Assembly (NCBI RefSeq): GCF_021655095.1
Contig: NZ_PPXW01000001.1
Location: 72,483-136,482 of the forward strand
Reading direction: 5' to 3'
DNA from: Clostridium sp. Cult1
GTDB lineage: Bacteria > Bacillota > Clostridia > Tissierellales > Tepidimicrobiaceae
DNA: 64,000 nucleotides
Under the pieces are notes generated by a model. It was not told the DNA's origin and did not search any database. It was given only the letters and a program-made list of their open reading frames with translations. Positions 38,898-47,097 of this stretch are shown one piece after another. Position numbers and translations under genes: made by a program. Positions within the stretch are counted from its first letter, which is position 1; every line of letters begins with the position of its first letter.

Positions 38898-39569
38898 TTA
38901 AGACCTCCCTATGGGGTTAATTCCCGTAATATATATAATTTCATCTAGAGATGATATACTGTCTATTATTTCTTCCTTTATTGGATTATCTATTTCCATA
39001 ACCATAGTTGCAATATTACCTTCCCGTGATACTTTCATGGTAGCTATATTAATATCTTCGTTTGAAAGTATTGAGCTTATCCTACTTATAGAACCTTTTT
39101 GATCTTTATATTTTATTAATATAGTTGGATAATCACCAGTAAATTCAACTTCATTACCATTTATATTGGTAATTAAAATATTGCCTCCACCAATAGAAGA
39201 ACCGATTATATAATAATTTTCTTTATCTTTATAATGGAAAACCATTTTAACGGTATTTGGATGTACATACCCTAAATCTGCTTCTATAAACTCTATGTCT
39301 ATTCCTTCTTCTTTAGCTATATTTAAGGATCTTTTTATTCTTTCATCCGAGGGATCCATTCCAAGGATACCTGCTACCAATGCTCTATCAGTGCCATGGC
39401 CCTTATAGGTTTTGGCGAAGGAACCATGTAGATAGAATGTTACTTTGTAGAATTGATTTCCTGCAATTTCTCTTCCGATTTTTCCGAGCCTAGCAGCTCC
39501 TGCAGTATGAGAACTAGAAGGGCCAATCATTACAGGACCTAATATATCAAAGACTCCATAATTTTTCAT
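38898..39569 (-). CDS. sdaAB: L-serine dehydratase, iron-sulfur dependent, beta subunit
   Basis: A 223-residue beta subunit. It opens with FDILGPVMIGPSSSHTAGA (7-25), the SDH beta-domain signature, and ends with an ACT domain (about 147-219: YPTILIKYKDQKGSISRISS onward) that may bind serine and regulate. The catalytic partner follows directly. First gene of the operon; the ATG at 39569 has AAGGAGGA upstream. Confidence 0.93.
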   Translation of the reverse strand: MKNYGVFDILGPVMIGPSSSHTAGAARLGKIGREIAGNQFYKVTFYLHGSFAKTYKGHGTDRALVAGILGMDPSDERIKRSLNIAKEEGIDIEFIEADLGYVHPNTVKMVFHYKDKENYYIIGSSIGGGNILITNINGNEVEFTGDYPTILIKYKDQKGSISRISSILSNEDINIATMKVSREGNIATMVMEIDNPIKEEIIDSISSLDEIIYITGINPIGRS

Positions 39570-39628
39570 TGCAATCCTCCTTACCTTTTAGTGTATTAAT
39601 TTTAGCACTTTATTATAATTTAAGCAAC

Positions 39629-39651
39629 AAAAAAAGGAGGTCTATCCTCCT
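39629..39651 (-). terminator. Terminator overlapping the stop of the prenyltransferase-like gene
   Basis: Minus-strand hairpin AGGAGG...CCTCCT followed by TTTTTTT. The TAG stop of the gene at 39642 lies in the loop, so the last codons form the stem. Confidence 0.8.
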
Positions 39652-40286
39652 AGGGTTATATCCTGTTTATCATACCATTCTAGAGCATCATAAAAATGTT
39701 TTGGTTTGAAATCTGGCCAATAATCATCGACTACATAAAAATCTGAATAGACCGTTTGTAAAGGAGGGAAACCGCTTAACCTTCTTCTTCCACCCCAGCG
39801 GATAACAAGATCTACTCTAGAAATATTTCTAGAGTTTATTAGCTGGGTCAAATTTTGATTATTTTGATCTGAAATAAAATAGTTTTTCAAATCCCATTGC
39901 CATCCATAATTAACTAGAAAATTTACCTTTATCCCTCCACTACCAAAATCTTGTCTTTTTATGGTAAAGGGGATTAAAGGTTTAGGAAACATTTCTGAAT
40001 CCGTATTACCTACTACCAATAAAGAAGCATTTTCTTTTGATAGCATTTTAACTGCTTCTATGCAAGCTTGGGTGAAGGCCAATCGCTGAACTCTAGGACG
40101 CTTAGTATTATCCATAGTAAATCCATAGTAGGTTAATTCTTTTATTCCCACCTTTTCACATAGCTTAAATAGTTCTAAACCTGGTTTTAATCCTTCTTTA
40201 TAACCCGCTTCTTTAGATAGTCCATTTTCTAAAGCCCATCTTCTATTACCATCGGGGATAATACCTATATGGCTTGGAATTCTCAT
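39642..40286 (-). CDS. Variant cis-prenyltransferase (undecaprenyl diphosphate synthase family)
   Basis: A 214-residue, short member of the UppS family. The N-terminal signature HIGIIPDGNRRWA keeps the catalytic Asp (D12). The C-terminal signature, usually RTSGExRLSNF, reads IRWGGRRRLSGFPPLQTVYS (163-182) and then DDYWPDF. The Glu that helps bind Mg2+ and the Ser-Gly of the classical motif are thus replaced. It may make a shorter or different prenyl diphosphate, or have a changed function, while another UppS elsewhere makes the cell-wall lipid; this cannot be checked in the window. It has its own terminator. Confidence 0.75.
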   Translation of the reverse strand: MRIPSHIGIIPDGNRRWALENGLSKEAGYKEGLKPGLELFKLCEKVGIKELTYYGFTMDNTKRPRVQRLAFTQACIEAVKMLSKENASLLVVGNTDSEMFPKPLIPFTIKRQDFGSGGIKVNFLVNYGWQWDLKNYFISDQNNQNLTQLINSRNISRVDLVIRWGGRRRLSGFPPLQTVYSDFYVVDDYWPDFKPKHFYDALEWYDKQDITLGG

Positions 40287-40401
40287 AATATCACTACCTT
40301 CCTAATTATCATTATACATATTATTTCCAGTTGGTAGGTTAAAAATACATTATATAGGTTTACCGATGATAATATATATAAATATAGTACTAGTATTTGG
40401 A

Positions 40402-40812
40402 TTATTTCTTATTATTGTATATAATATAAAGACCTGCAATGATTAATAATATTGGCCAATATCTAAAGATATTGAAGTATCTGAAAATGTGCTGAGGTAA
40501 TAATAATCTTGCTAGCATATAAGCACCTACTACAACTAAGGCAATACCAATGAAAATAGGTGTATTACTGGAATTATTACTAGAACTATTACTGGAATTA
40601 CTGCTAGTATCTTGGTATATTACTCCATCGTCTTCAGGAATAATTAATGCACAGACTATATAGGCTATTAGGCCTGGCCCTCCTGGCATAAATGCTACTA
40701 GAACCCATAAAATACGAACAATTACTGGATCCACATTAAAATATTCTCCTATTCCTCCACAAACCCCAGCTAAAACTTTATCAGAACTAGATCGCTTTAA
40801 CTTTTTATTCAT
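40402..40812 (-). CDS. PspC-domain membrane protein
   Basis: A 136-residue protein. The PspC domain covers residues 3-60 (LKRSSSDKVLAGVCGGIGEY, then VDPVIVRILWVL) with one or two helices. A serine/asparagine-rich linker (about 69-83) and two more hydrophobic helices (about 84-105 and 113-132) follow. PspC proteins respond to membrane stress, but clostridial members are uncharacterised. It is divergent from the FHA-FtsW-PBP cluster, which may hint at an envelope role. A strong AGGAGGG site precedes the ATG. Confidence 0.88.
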   Translation of the reverse strand: MNKKLKRSSSDKVLAGVCGGIGEYFNVDPVIVRILWVLVAFMPGGPGLIAYIVCALIIPEDDGVIYQDTSSNSSNSSSNNSSNTPIFIGIALVVVGAYMLARLLLPQHIFRYFNIFRYWPILLIIAGLYIIYNNKK

Positions 40813-40920
40813 TTAATCCCTCCTTGTATATGGCTTCTAATGTTAAATACTATTCTAACAGATAATGGGTTAGAATTAAATATAAACTTATAGATTAAAT
40901 TTATTCACAATATAGAATCT

Positions 40921-40949
40921 TTGTGATAACATTATTAAAAGGATAGAAT
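40921..40949 (+). promoter_or_regulatory. Promoter of the FHA-ftsW-pbp operon
   Basis: TTGTGA (40921-40926), 17-base spacer, TAGAAT (40944-40949). The -35 forms an inverted repeat with TCACAA at 40905-40910 (TCACAA-N10-TTGTGA). Confidence 0.55.
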
Positions 40950-40965
40950 AATTTGGAGGACTAAA

Positions 40966-41397
40966 ATGTATAATATATTTTCTTTAATCTTTAAATATGT
41001 TTTTATAGTAATAATCTATTTATTTATACTAAGTATAATAAGACTTATATATTTGGATATCAAGGGAATAGATACTGCTCCATTGGATGACAGTAGCTAT
41101 TTAAAACTAGTGAATAAAAAAGACACTTTACCTTTCAAAGTGAAAGAATACTATCATCTAGATGATGGAATCTATTTAGGTAGAGGAAAGGACAATGAAA
41201 TTATAATAAAGGATCCTTATATTTCGAAAAAACATTTAAAAATAGTAAAGGATGAAGGCAATTATTATTTAGAGGATTTAGGTAGTGCTAATGGTACTTT
41301 TTTAAATGGAGATAAGGTATTGGATGTTGTTAAATTAAAGAATGGTGATAGGATTAGAATAGGACAGATAGAATTTTTATATGTAGGTAGAGAGTAG
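40966..41397 (+). CDS. FHA-domain membrane protein
   Basis: A 143-residue protein with one N-terminal membrane helix (about 4-27) and a cytoplasmic FHA domain (about 66-140). The phosphothreonine-binding residues are present: GRGKDNEIII, SKKHLKIV and GSANGTFLNG. It should recognise phosphorylated partners at the membrane. The gene heads an operon with an FtsW/RodA protein and a penicillin-binding protein, the same association seen in actinobacterial fhaB-rodA-pbpA clusters, which suggests control of wall synthesis by a Ser/Thr kinase encoded elsewhere. Confidence 0.88.
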   Translation: MYNIFSLIFKYVFIVIIYLFILSIIRLIYLDIKGIDTAPLDDSSYLKLVNKKDTLPFKVKEYYHLDDGIYLGRGKDNEIIIKDPYISKKHLKIVKDEGNYYLEDLGSANGTFLNGDKVLDVVKLKNGDRIRIGQIEFLYVGRE

Positions 41398-41407
41398 GGA
41401 TGGAAAT

Positions 41408-42655
41408 ATGTTGAATAAAAAAGTTAGTTATAAATTACCACGTAATCTACTGGTGCTATTTGAATTAATGGCCTTAATACTACTTTTTATATATAATAAG
41501 GATAATTTAGACAAATTTACTATAATCTATGGCATAAGTCTTATATTTATTGTATATATATCTAATTTTCTATTATTGCGTATTTCTACAGGTGACAATT
41601 ATATATTTTTGATAGTTACCATGCTTATAAGTATTGGGATTATAATGATATATAGGATAGATCCTGTTCTAGGTGTAAAACAAGTCCTTTGGGTAGGTAT
41701 GGGTATTGTTATATTTTTTATAACCTATATATTCTTTAAAAGGACAAAGGGATGGGAAAATCGAATTTTAGTCTACGGAATAGGTTCAATCATCTTATTT
41801 ATAATGACTTTACTATTAGGCACAAGAACAAAAGGATCTATTAACTGGATTACAATTGGTAGGTTTGGTTTTCAACCTTCAGAAATTATCAAAATACTAG
41901 CAATTTTTCTTATTAGTGCTTATTATACCAATTATGAAAATTATAAGAAAAAGAAGTATGGTCCTTATTATTTAATGGGAGTTATGTATATTTTCATTCT
42001 TTTCCTATTTTTACAAAGAGATTTAGGCTCAGTTTTAATTTTTTATACCCTATTCTTAGCAATCCAATTTATATATGAGGAAAATAGGAAATTAGTATTA
42101 TATAATCTTTTAATCTTTATTGTAAGTGGAACATTAGGATATTTTATCTTTCCTCATGTAAGAATTAGATTTGAAACCTGGTTAAATCCATGGAAATATA
42201 TCGATAATAAAGGATACCAGATAACCCAGTCTTTATTTGCAATTGCTGAGGGTGGTTTTTTTGGTACCGGGATTGGCTTAGGATATCCAGATTTTATCCC
42301 AGAAGTCCATACAGATTTTATTTTTTCTGCTATATGTGAAGAAATGGGGATATTTACTGGTATAGGTATAATAATGTTGTTCTTAATATTGGTTTATAGG
42401 GGATTTAAAATTTCAATAAATCAACAGAACAAGTTTTATAGAATAGTGGCTCTAGGAATAAGTATATTGTTCGGAATCCAATCTTTTATAATATTTGGTG
42501 GAGTTTTAAAGATGATTCCACTTACTGGAATTACTATACCTTTTGTCAGTTACGGTGGTAGTTCTATTTTGTCAAGTTTTATAGCTTTAGGAATTCTTCA
42601 AGTAGCATCAGAAGAATTGGATTTTGAGGAGGAAAAAGATGGACAAAGAACTTAA
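41408..42655 (+). CDS. FtsW/RodA/SpoVE-family peptidoglycan polymerase
   Basis: A 415-residue SEDS-family protein with about ten membrane helices, polymerising lipid II into glycan strands. Signature regions are WITIGRFGFQPSEIIKI (about 149-165), QRDLGSVLIFYTLFLAIQF, ETWLNPWKYIDNKGYQITQS and the extracellular PEVHTDFIFSAICEEMG loop, ending with PFVSYGGSS. RodA versus FtsW cannot be fixed from sequence alone; the partner gene fits a RodA-PbpA pair. It begins 10 bases after the FHA gene and overlaps the PBP gene by 17 bases, so the three are co-translated. Confidence 0.92.
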   Translation: MLNKKVSYKLPRNLLVLFELMALILLFIYNKDNLDKFTIIYGISLIFIVYISNFLLLRISTGDNYIFLIVTMLISIGIIMIYRIDPVLGVKQVLWVGMGIVIFFITYIFFKRTKGWENRILVYGIGSIILFIMTLLLGTRTKGSINWITIGRFGFQPSEIIKILAIFLISAYYTNYENYKKKKYGPYYLMGVMYIFILFLFLQRDLGSVLIFYTLFLAIQFIYEENRKLVLYNLLIFIVSGTLGYFIFPHVRIRFETWLNPWKYIDNKGYQITQSLFAIAEGGFFGTGIGLGYPDFIPEVHTDFIFSAICEEMGIFTGIGIIMLFLILVYRGFKISINQQNKFYRIVALGISILFGIQSFIIFGGVLKMIPLTGITIPFVSYGGSSILSSFIALGILQVASEELDFEEEKDGQRT

Positions 42656-44045
42656 AAGGATAATTACCGTGCTAATTGGAATTTGTATTTTATTTGTAAG
42701 TCTAGTAGCATATTTAAGTTATTTTCAAATATTTAAGGCTGAATCTATAAAAATGAATAGCTATAATAAAAGACTATGGATAAATGAAGAGAAAATACTA
42801 AGAGGTTCTATTATAGATAGGGAAGGTAAGATATTAGCTTATAGCGAAAAGGAAGGAGAGACCTATAAAAGGCTTTATAATTATGGCAATCTTTATAGTC
42901 ATATTATAGGTTATAGTTATAGAGAATATGGAAAAGTAGGCTTAGAGTTGGAATATAATAATGCTTTGTTAAATATAAGTGATTCAACCCCTTTAAGTGA
43001 ATTAAAAAATATAGTAATACCAAATACAGAGGGCAATACACTTAAACTAACTATAGATCACCACCTTCAGGAGTACAGTAGAAATCTTTTAAAAGGGAAA
43101 AAAGGATCCATAGTAGCTATGAATCCAAATACAGGAGAAATATACTCTATGGTAAGCTTACCCGACTTTAACCCTTTAACCCTTAAAGAGAATTGGAGCA
43201 ATATTGTAGAAGATGTAAATAGTCCATTCTTAAACAGAGCTACCTCCGGATTATATACTCCTGGTTCAACATTTAAGGTAATAACTACTATAGCAGCAAT
43301 AGAAAAAAGGGATTTGGATAGGGAGTATGAATGTACCGGAAGTACAAAAATAGATGGATATGTATTAAAAGACTATAATAGCAAAGCTCATGGAAAACTA
43401 AATTTGGAAGATGCTTTAGTTAAGTCTTGTAATACCTATTTTGCAGAAAAAGGTGTTTTAATCGGGAAGGATAAATTGGGGGAAGTAGCAGAAAGATTTA
43501 TGATAAATAAAAATATTGCTTTTGATCTTCCCGTGGCAAAATCATCTTTCCCTTACAGGGAAAACTTAGGTAAAACTGATATTGCTGCTTCTAGTATTGG
43601 GCAGGGGAAAGTTTTAGTTACTCCTTTAAATATGGCTCTAGTGGCTTCTGGTATAGCAAATAAGGGAGATGTTGTAAAACCGATTTTAGTAAAAGAGATA
43701 ATATCCCCAGAAGGGAAAGTGATAAAGCGTAACCAGCCACAAATAATTTCTAGAGCAATAGATGTTTTTATAGCTAATGAAGTTAAAAACATGATGGTTG
43801 AAGGAGTAAAAAGAGGAACATCCAAAAATGCAAGCATTAAAAATATTAGGGTAGCTGGGAAAACTGGTACTGCTGAAAATCCATCGGGAAAGGCTCATGC
43901 TTGGTTCATAGGTTTTGCTCCAGCAGACGATCCTAAAATTGCAGTGGCAGTCGTTTTAGAAGAAGAAGGAAGTACAGGAGGCCAAGCCGCAGCACCAATA
44001 GCAAGGAATATAATGATAGAGTCTATAAACACTATTAAAAATTAA
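42639..44045 (+). CDS. Class B penicillin-binding protein (PbpA-like transpeptidase)
   Basis: A 468-residue PBP with an N-terminal anchor (about 8-30), a shortened linker/dimerisation region and a transpeptidase domain. Catalytic motifs are all present: S210-T-F-K213 in TPGSTFKVI, SCNTYF (SxN), and KTGTAE at 408-413. It crosslinks peptidoglycan outside the membrane, working with the SEDS polymerase encoded just upstream. It is as short as actinobacterial PbpA and lacks the large N-terminal domain of typical Firmicute PBP2. The ATG at 42639 follows GAGGAGG within the ftsW-like gene. Confidence 0.92.
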   Translation: MDKELKRIITVLIGICILFVSLVAYLSYFQIFKAESIKMNSYNKRLWINEEKILRGSIIDREGKILAYSEKEGETYKRLYNYGNLYSHIIGYSYREYGKVGLELEYNNALLNISDSTPLSELKNIVIPNTEGNTLKLTIDHHLQEYSRNLLKGKKGSIVAMNPNTGEIYSMVSLPDFNPLTLKENWSNIVEDVNSPFLNRATSGLYTPGSTFKVITTIAAIEKRDLDREYECTGSTKIDGYVLKDYNSKAHGKLNLEDALVKSCNTYFAEKGVLIGKDKLGEVAERFMINKNIAFDLPVAKSSFPYRENLGKTDIAASSIGQGKVLVTPLNMALVASGIANKGDVVKPILVKEIISPEGKVIKRNQPQIISRAIDVFIANEVKNMMVEGVKRGTSKNASIKNIRVAGKTGTAENPSGKAHAWFIGFAPADDPKIAVAVVLEEEGSTGGQAAAPIARNIMIESINTIKN

Positions 44046-44068
44046 ATAGGGTATAGTATTTAATAGAA

Positions 44069-44094
44069 AAGGGCAGATAAAATAGTCTGCCCTT
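44069..44094. terminator. Bidirectional terminator
   Basis: 9-bp GC-rich stem AAGGGCAGA/TCTGCCCTT with an 8-base loop, between the convergent PBP and NAD kinase genes, with A- and T-rich flanks. Confidence 0.75.
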
Positions 44095-44098
44095 ATTT

Positions 44099-44914
44099 CT
44101 ATAAAAACTTACTCTTTAAATTATTCCAATACATATTCTTATCGAAGTTTAATTTACATATGGTCTTCTCTGGGATTGTGAAATCTATTTTAGTAATATT
44201 ATCATATCTTATTTCAAATCCATCAACAACTATTAAAATAGAATTTTCATATCGATATTCTGGTTTAATAGTTATTGGAATATCACCTGGTACTACTGCA
44301 CTATTAGGCAAAGAACGATACGCTCTAGAACTTATTGGCGATAGTGGGGTAATCTGTAAAGTTTTTAAAGAAGGGTATATTATACTACCACCAGAGGAAA
44401 AATTATAAGCTGTACTTCCAACAGGTGTAGATATAATTGTTCCATCACCGCAAAACTTCTCCAAATGATTTCCATCTATAAATATTTCTAAATGTACTAC
44501 TTTAGATTGGATTCCTTTAATTACAATTTCATTGACACCATATAATTCAAAGCAACTCGTTTGAGTACATATATTAGCTTTTACCAAAAAAATTTCTTCA
44601 ATAACATAGTCCTTATTCATATATTTTTCTATAAACTCATCAATATGTTCAGGAAGTATCTCTTGAAAAAAGCCTAAATGGCCAGTATTTATACCAACAA
44701 AGGGTATATCAGGAAATTGATATTTGTGTACTGTCCTCAAAAAAGCTCCATCTCCACCAATGCAAATATTTAATTCTGCACTGTTATCGTATTTTTCAGG
44801 AACAATAAAACCTTTATTATTCAACTTTTTGATTAGGAAATTACTAGTTTTTTTAGATGCTGGATTATAATTAGAAATAACATTTATAATCCTTTTTTTA
44901 GCAGTAGGATTCAA
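44099..44914 (-). CDS. nadK: NAD kinase
   Basis: A 271-residue ATP-NAD kinase making NADP+. Key motifs are CIGGDGAFLR (GGDG at 53-56, catalytic Asp), INTGHLGFFQE, the FELYGVNEIVIKG substrate region (NE motif) and CGDGTIISTPVGSTAYNFSSGG, all intact. The TTG at 44914 is taken as start because GGAGGGA lies 6-7 bases upstream; the in-frame TTG at 44929 would place that site inside the gene. The N-terminus is a little shorter than usual. It is monocistronic, divergent from the RluA gene. Confidence 0.9.
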   Translation of the reverse strand: MNPTAKKRIINVISNYNPASKKTSNFLIKKLNNKGFIVPEKYDNSAELNICIGGDGAFLRTVHKYQFPDIPFVGINTGHLGFFQEILPEHIDEFIEKYMNKDYVIEEIFLVKANICTQTSCFELYGVNEIVIKGIQSKVVHLEIFIDGNHLEKFCGDGTIISTPVGSTAYNFSSGGSIIYPSLKTLQITPLSPISSRAYRSLPNSAVVPGDIPITIKPEYRYENSILIVVDGFEIRYDNITKIDFTIPEKTICKLNFDKNMYWNNLKSKFL

Positions 44915-45018
44915 AAAAATTCCCTCCAAACTTGTATGTCATTTAAATTTATTATATTATTGGTATAATAAACTGTAGCTATATTATACAACAAAAGCGT
45001 ATATATTTGGAGGGTAAT

Positions 45019-45921
45019 ATGAATTTATTAATGAACAACCAAGATGTAATTATATTCAAAGTAGAAGCGGAGGGTGAATCTTTAGAAGAATTTTTATTAG
45101 ATAATAAAATTTCAGGAAGACTTTTCAGAAGATTGTATAGGGTAAGAAACATATTTGTAAATGGAGAATTTAAAAGAAAGGATAGATCATTGAAAAAAGG
45201 AGATATTGTATCTATTAAAATAGAAGATGAAGAAGAAAATATTTTACCAGAACCTATTCCTTTAGAGATTATATATGAAGATATGGATTTATTAGTATTA
45301 AACAAACAACCATTTATGGTAGTACATCAAACTAAAAGTCATCAAAAAAATACTTTGTCCAATGGAATAAGCTATTATTTTAAAACCAAAGAAATAAATA
45401 GGAAGATACGATTTGTCAATAGATTAGATATGGATACATCAGGGATTCTATTAGTGGCTAAATCGCCCTTCGCTCATCAACAGATGGCATTACAATTCGA
45501 AAACAATGAAGTGGTGAAGAGGTACATAGTTGTAGTAGCAGGCATTGTAAAGAAAGATCAAGATATTATTGACCTACCTATTGGTAGAGAAGAAGAAAAA
45601 AGCATTAAAAAAACTGTTACTAATAAAGGAAAAGAAGCTATAACTAAATATAAAGTTATAGAAAGATATAAAGAAGCTAGCCTTTTGGATGTACAAATTT
45701 TAACTGGCAGAAGTCATCAGATACGAGTCCATTTAAATCACATGGGACACCCTATTATTGGAGATACTTTATATTATAAATCTAGTAAATATATAAAGAG
45801 GCAGGCTTTGCATTCTCACTATTTAAAAGCAAAACTTCCAAGGAGTAAAGAAGATATAGAATTTAAGGCTCCAATTCCTAATGATATCCAAAAATTGATA
45901 GACCATTTTAAAAGTTATTAG
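45019..45921 (+). CDS. RluA-family 23S rRNA pseudouridine synthase
   Basis: A 300-residue pseudouridine synthase. An S4-like RNA-binding part (about 15-75) precedes the catalytic domain with the active-site Asp in VNRLDMDTSGILLVAK (about 135-150) and the closing TGRSHQIRVHLNHMGHPIIGD. RluD-type enzymes modify helix 69 of 23S rRNA; which site this one modifies is unknown. The ATG at 45019 follows GGAGGG; the upstream TTG overlaps that site. Confidence 0.92.
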   Translation: MNLLMNNQDVIIFKVEAEGESLEEFLLDNKISGRLFRRLYRVRNIFVNGEFKRKDRSLKKGDIVSIKIEDEEENILPEPIPLEIIYEDMDLLVLNKQPFMVVHQTKSHQKNTLSNGISYYFKTKEINRKIRFVNRLDMDTSGILLVAKSPFAHQQMALQFENNEVVKRYIVVVAGIVKKDQDIIDLPIGREEEKSIKKTVTNKGKEAITKYKVIERYKEASLLDVQILTGRSHQIRVHLNHMGHPIIGDTLYYKSSKYIKRQALHSHYLKAKLPRSKEDIEFKAPIPNDIQKLIDHFKSY

Positions 45922-45925
45922 CATA

Positions 45926-45963
45926 AAAATGCTTTAGCTCTATTTTAAGAGCTAAAGCATTTT
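45926..45963. terminator. Bidirectional terminator
   Basis: Perfect 16-bp stem AAAATGCTTTAGCTCT with a 6-base loop, between the convergent RluA gene and the unknown gene at 45965. Confidence 0.88.
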
Positions 45964-45964
45964 C

Positions 45965-46573
45965 TTAAGTTTTTTCTTCCTTTTTAGTAGACTTTTTTGG
46001 AGTATCTAATGTTTTTATTATTTCTATCATTTTAGTCATATCCATTAGCTGTTTTTTTTCTTTTTCGTCTTTACCTTCCATAAAAGGTTCCATCAATTTT
46101 ACTATATTAGATGGATCATTTAGGTTATCTGGATTTGTCATAATAGATTCTAATATTTGAAATAATTTATTAAATCTATCCATAGTAAGCACCATTCCTA
46201 TAGCTCCACCCATTTGATCTATTTTTTCTTTTGAAGATTCTTTTTTTATAGTCTCCGCTATGTAACTTAATCTTTGTTGATTATTTTCAACAGAAACTGT
46301 ATTTTGAATATAATTAGCTTCGGAAAATTTCATAAACTCCATTGTTTCGTAAAGTTTAATAAACTTTTCAGTAAACATAAGGGCTTTATTTATTGAAGGA
46401 ATAAATTCTTTAGGAAAATAAGGACCTATTTTTTTCATAATATTAATCTTCTCCATGGTATAAGGTAGATTTAAGTCTATTGTTTTAAAATTATTGTTTA
46501 ATAGCTTAATTTCCTTCGTATCTTTATTTTTGAAAGTGGTTAACGCTAGAAGTAAGACAAGTCCAATGTTCAT
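45965..46573 (-). CDS. Hypothetical protein with N-terminal hydrophobic segment
   Basis: A 202-residue protein. The first 13 residues (MNIGLVLLLALTT) are hydrophobic and may be a signal anchor. The rest is helical, methionine- and lysine-rich (MEKINIMKKIGPYFPKEFI, then GGAIGMVLTMDRFNKLFQIL) and ends in a highly charged tail (STKKEEKT). No domain is recognised. It is divergent from another small unknown gene, and the region between contains a dyad TGTAAC-N9-GTTACA that could control either. Confidence 0.65.
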   Translation of the reverse strand: MNIGLVLLLALTTFKNKDTKEIKLLNNNFKTIDLNLPYTMEKINIMKKIGPYFPKEFIPSINKALMFTEKFIKLYETMEFMKFSEANYIQNTVSVENNQQRLSYIAETIKKESSKEKIDQMGGAIGMVLTMDRFNKLFQILESIMTNPDNLNDPSNIVKLMEPFMEGKDEKEKKQLMDMTKMIEIIKTLDTPKKSTKKEEKT

Positions 46574-46617
46574 TTCAAATCCCCCTAGAATTATATAGGT
46601 ATATATCTATTCTATGC

Positions 46618-46638
46618 TGTAACATAAAAAAAGTTACA
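46618..46638. promoter_or_regulatory. Dyad in divergent intergenic region
   Basis: TGTAAC (46618-46623) and GTTACA (46633-46638) with a 9-base A-rich spacer. It resembles an operator for a dimeric regulator. Confidence 0.4.
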
Positions 46639-46707
46639 AAATTTAATTGTAATATATCTAGGTGGTAGTTCATAAATTAAATTAGGAGCCTATAGGGGGG
46701 AGTAATT

Positions 46708-46992
46708 ATGAAAAAAGATGATAATTTAAAAAGGGCAATGGAAGAGTTTAAAGACTTTCAACCTTCTGAAGAACAGATAGAGATAATAGAAGGATTGACA
46801 GGTGCATATTCTGATAAATCGGAAGATGATATATTTGTTGAAATAATAAAGGTAAATGAACAAATGGAGTCGGAAATGACTCCAGAAGAATATGAAGCCA
46901 TATTTGAAAAATTAAATAGTATTAGGCCAATGTTGAACGAAGAACAGTTAAAAAAGTTAGACAGAATATTATATATTTTAGGTAGAGATTAG
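46708..46992 (+). CDS. Small acidic hypothetical protein
   Basis: A 94-residue acidic, helical protein without cysteines or membrane segments. Its GRD end and repeated S/T-x-E-E motifs (PSEEQIEIIEGL, MTPEEYEAIFEKL, LNEEQLKKLDRIL) give it a three-helix look. A good AGGGGGG site precedes the ATG. No family is recognised. It is divergently paired with the 202-residue unknown gene. Confidence 0.65.
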   Translation: MKKDDNLKRAMEEFKDFQPSEEQIEIIEGLTGAYSDKSEDDIFVEIIKVNEQMESEMTPEEYEAIFEKLNSIRPMLNEEQLKKLDRILYILGRD

Positions 46993-47030
46993 TGAATTGA
47001 CAATTGATATTTAAAGTTTGAGATTAGTTT

Positions 47031-47080
47031 GAGATTCTTTCTTTTCTTAATATTAGGAAAGGAAAGAATCTCTATTATTA
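47031..47080 (+). terminator. Terminator before ftsH-like gene
   Basis: 11-bp stem GAGATTCTTTC/GAAAGAATCTC (47031-47041 with 47062-47072), followed by a T-rich stretch. Confidence 0.75.
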
Positions 47081-47097
47081 TTGTCAAAAATAAGAAA

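Noticed and set aside
43553-43898. Minus-strand frames within the PBP gene
   Set aside because: Shadows of the transpeptidase motifs; no ribosome binding sites.
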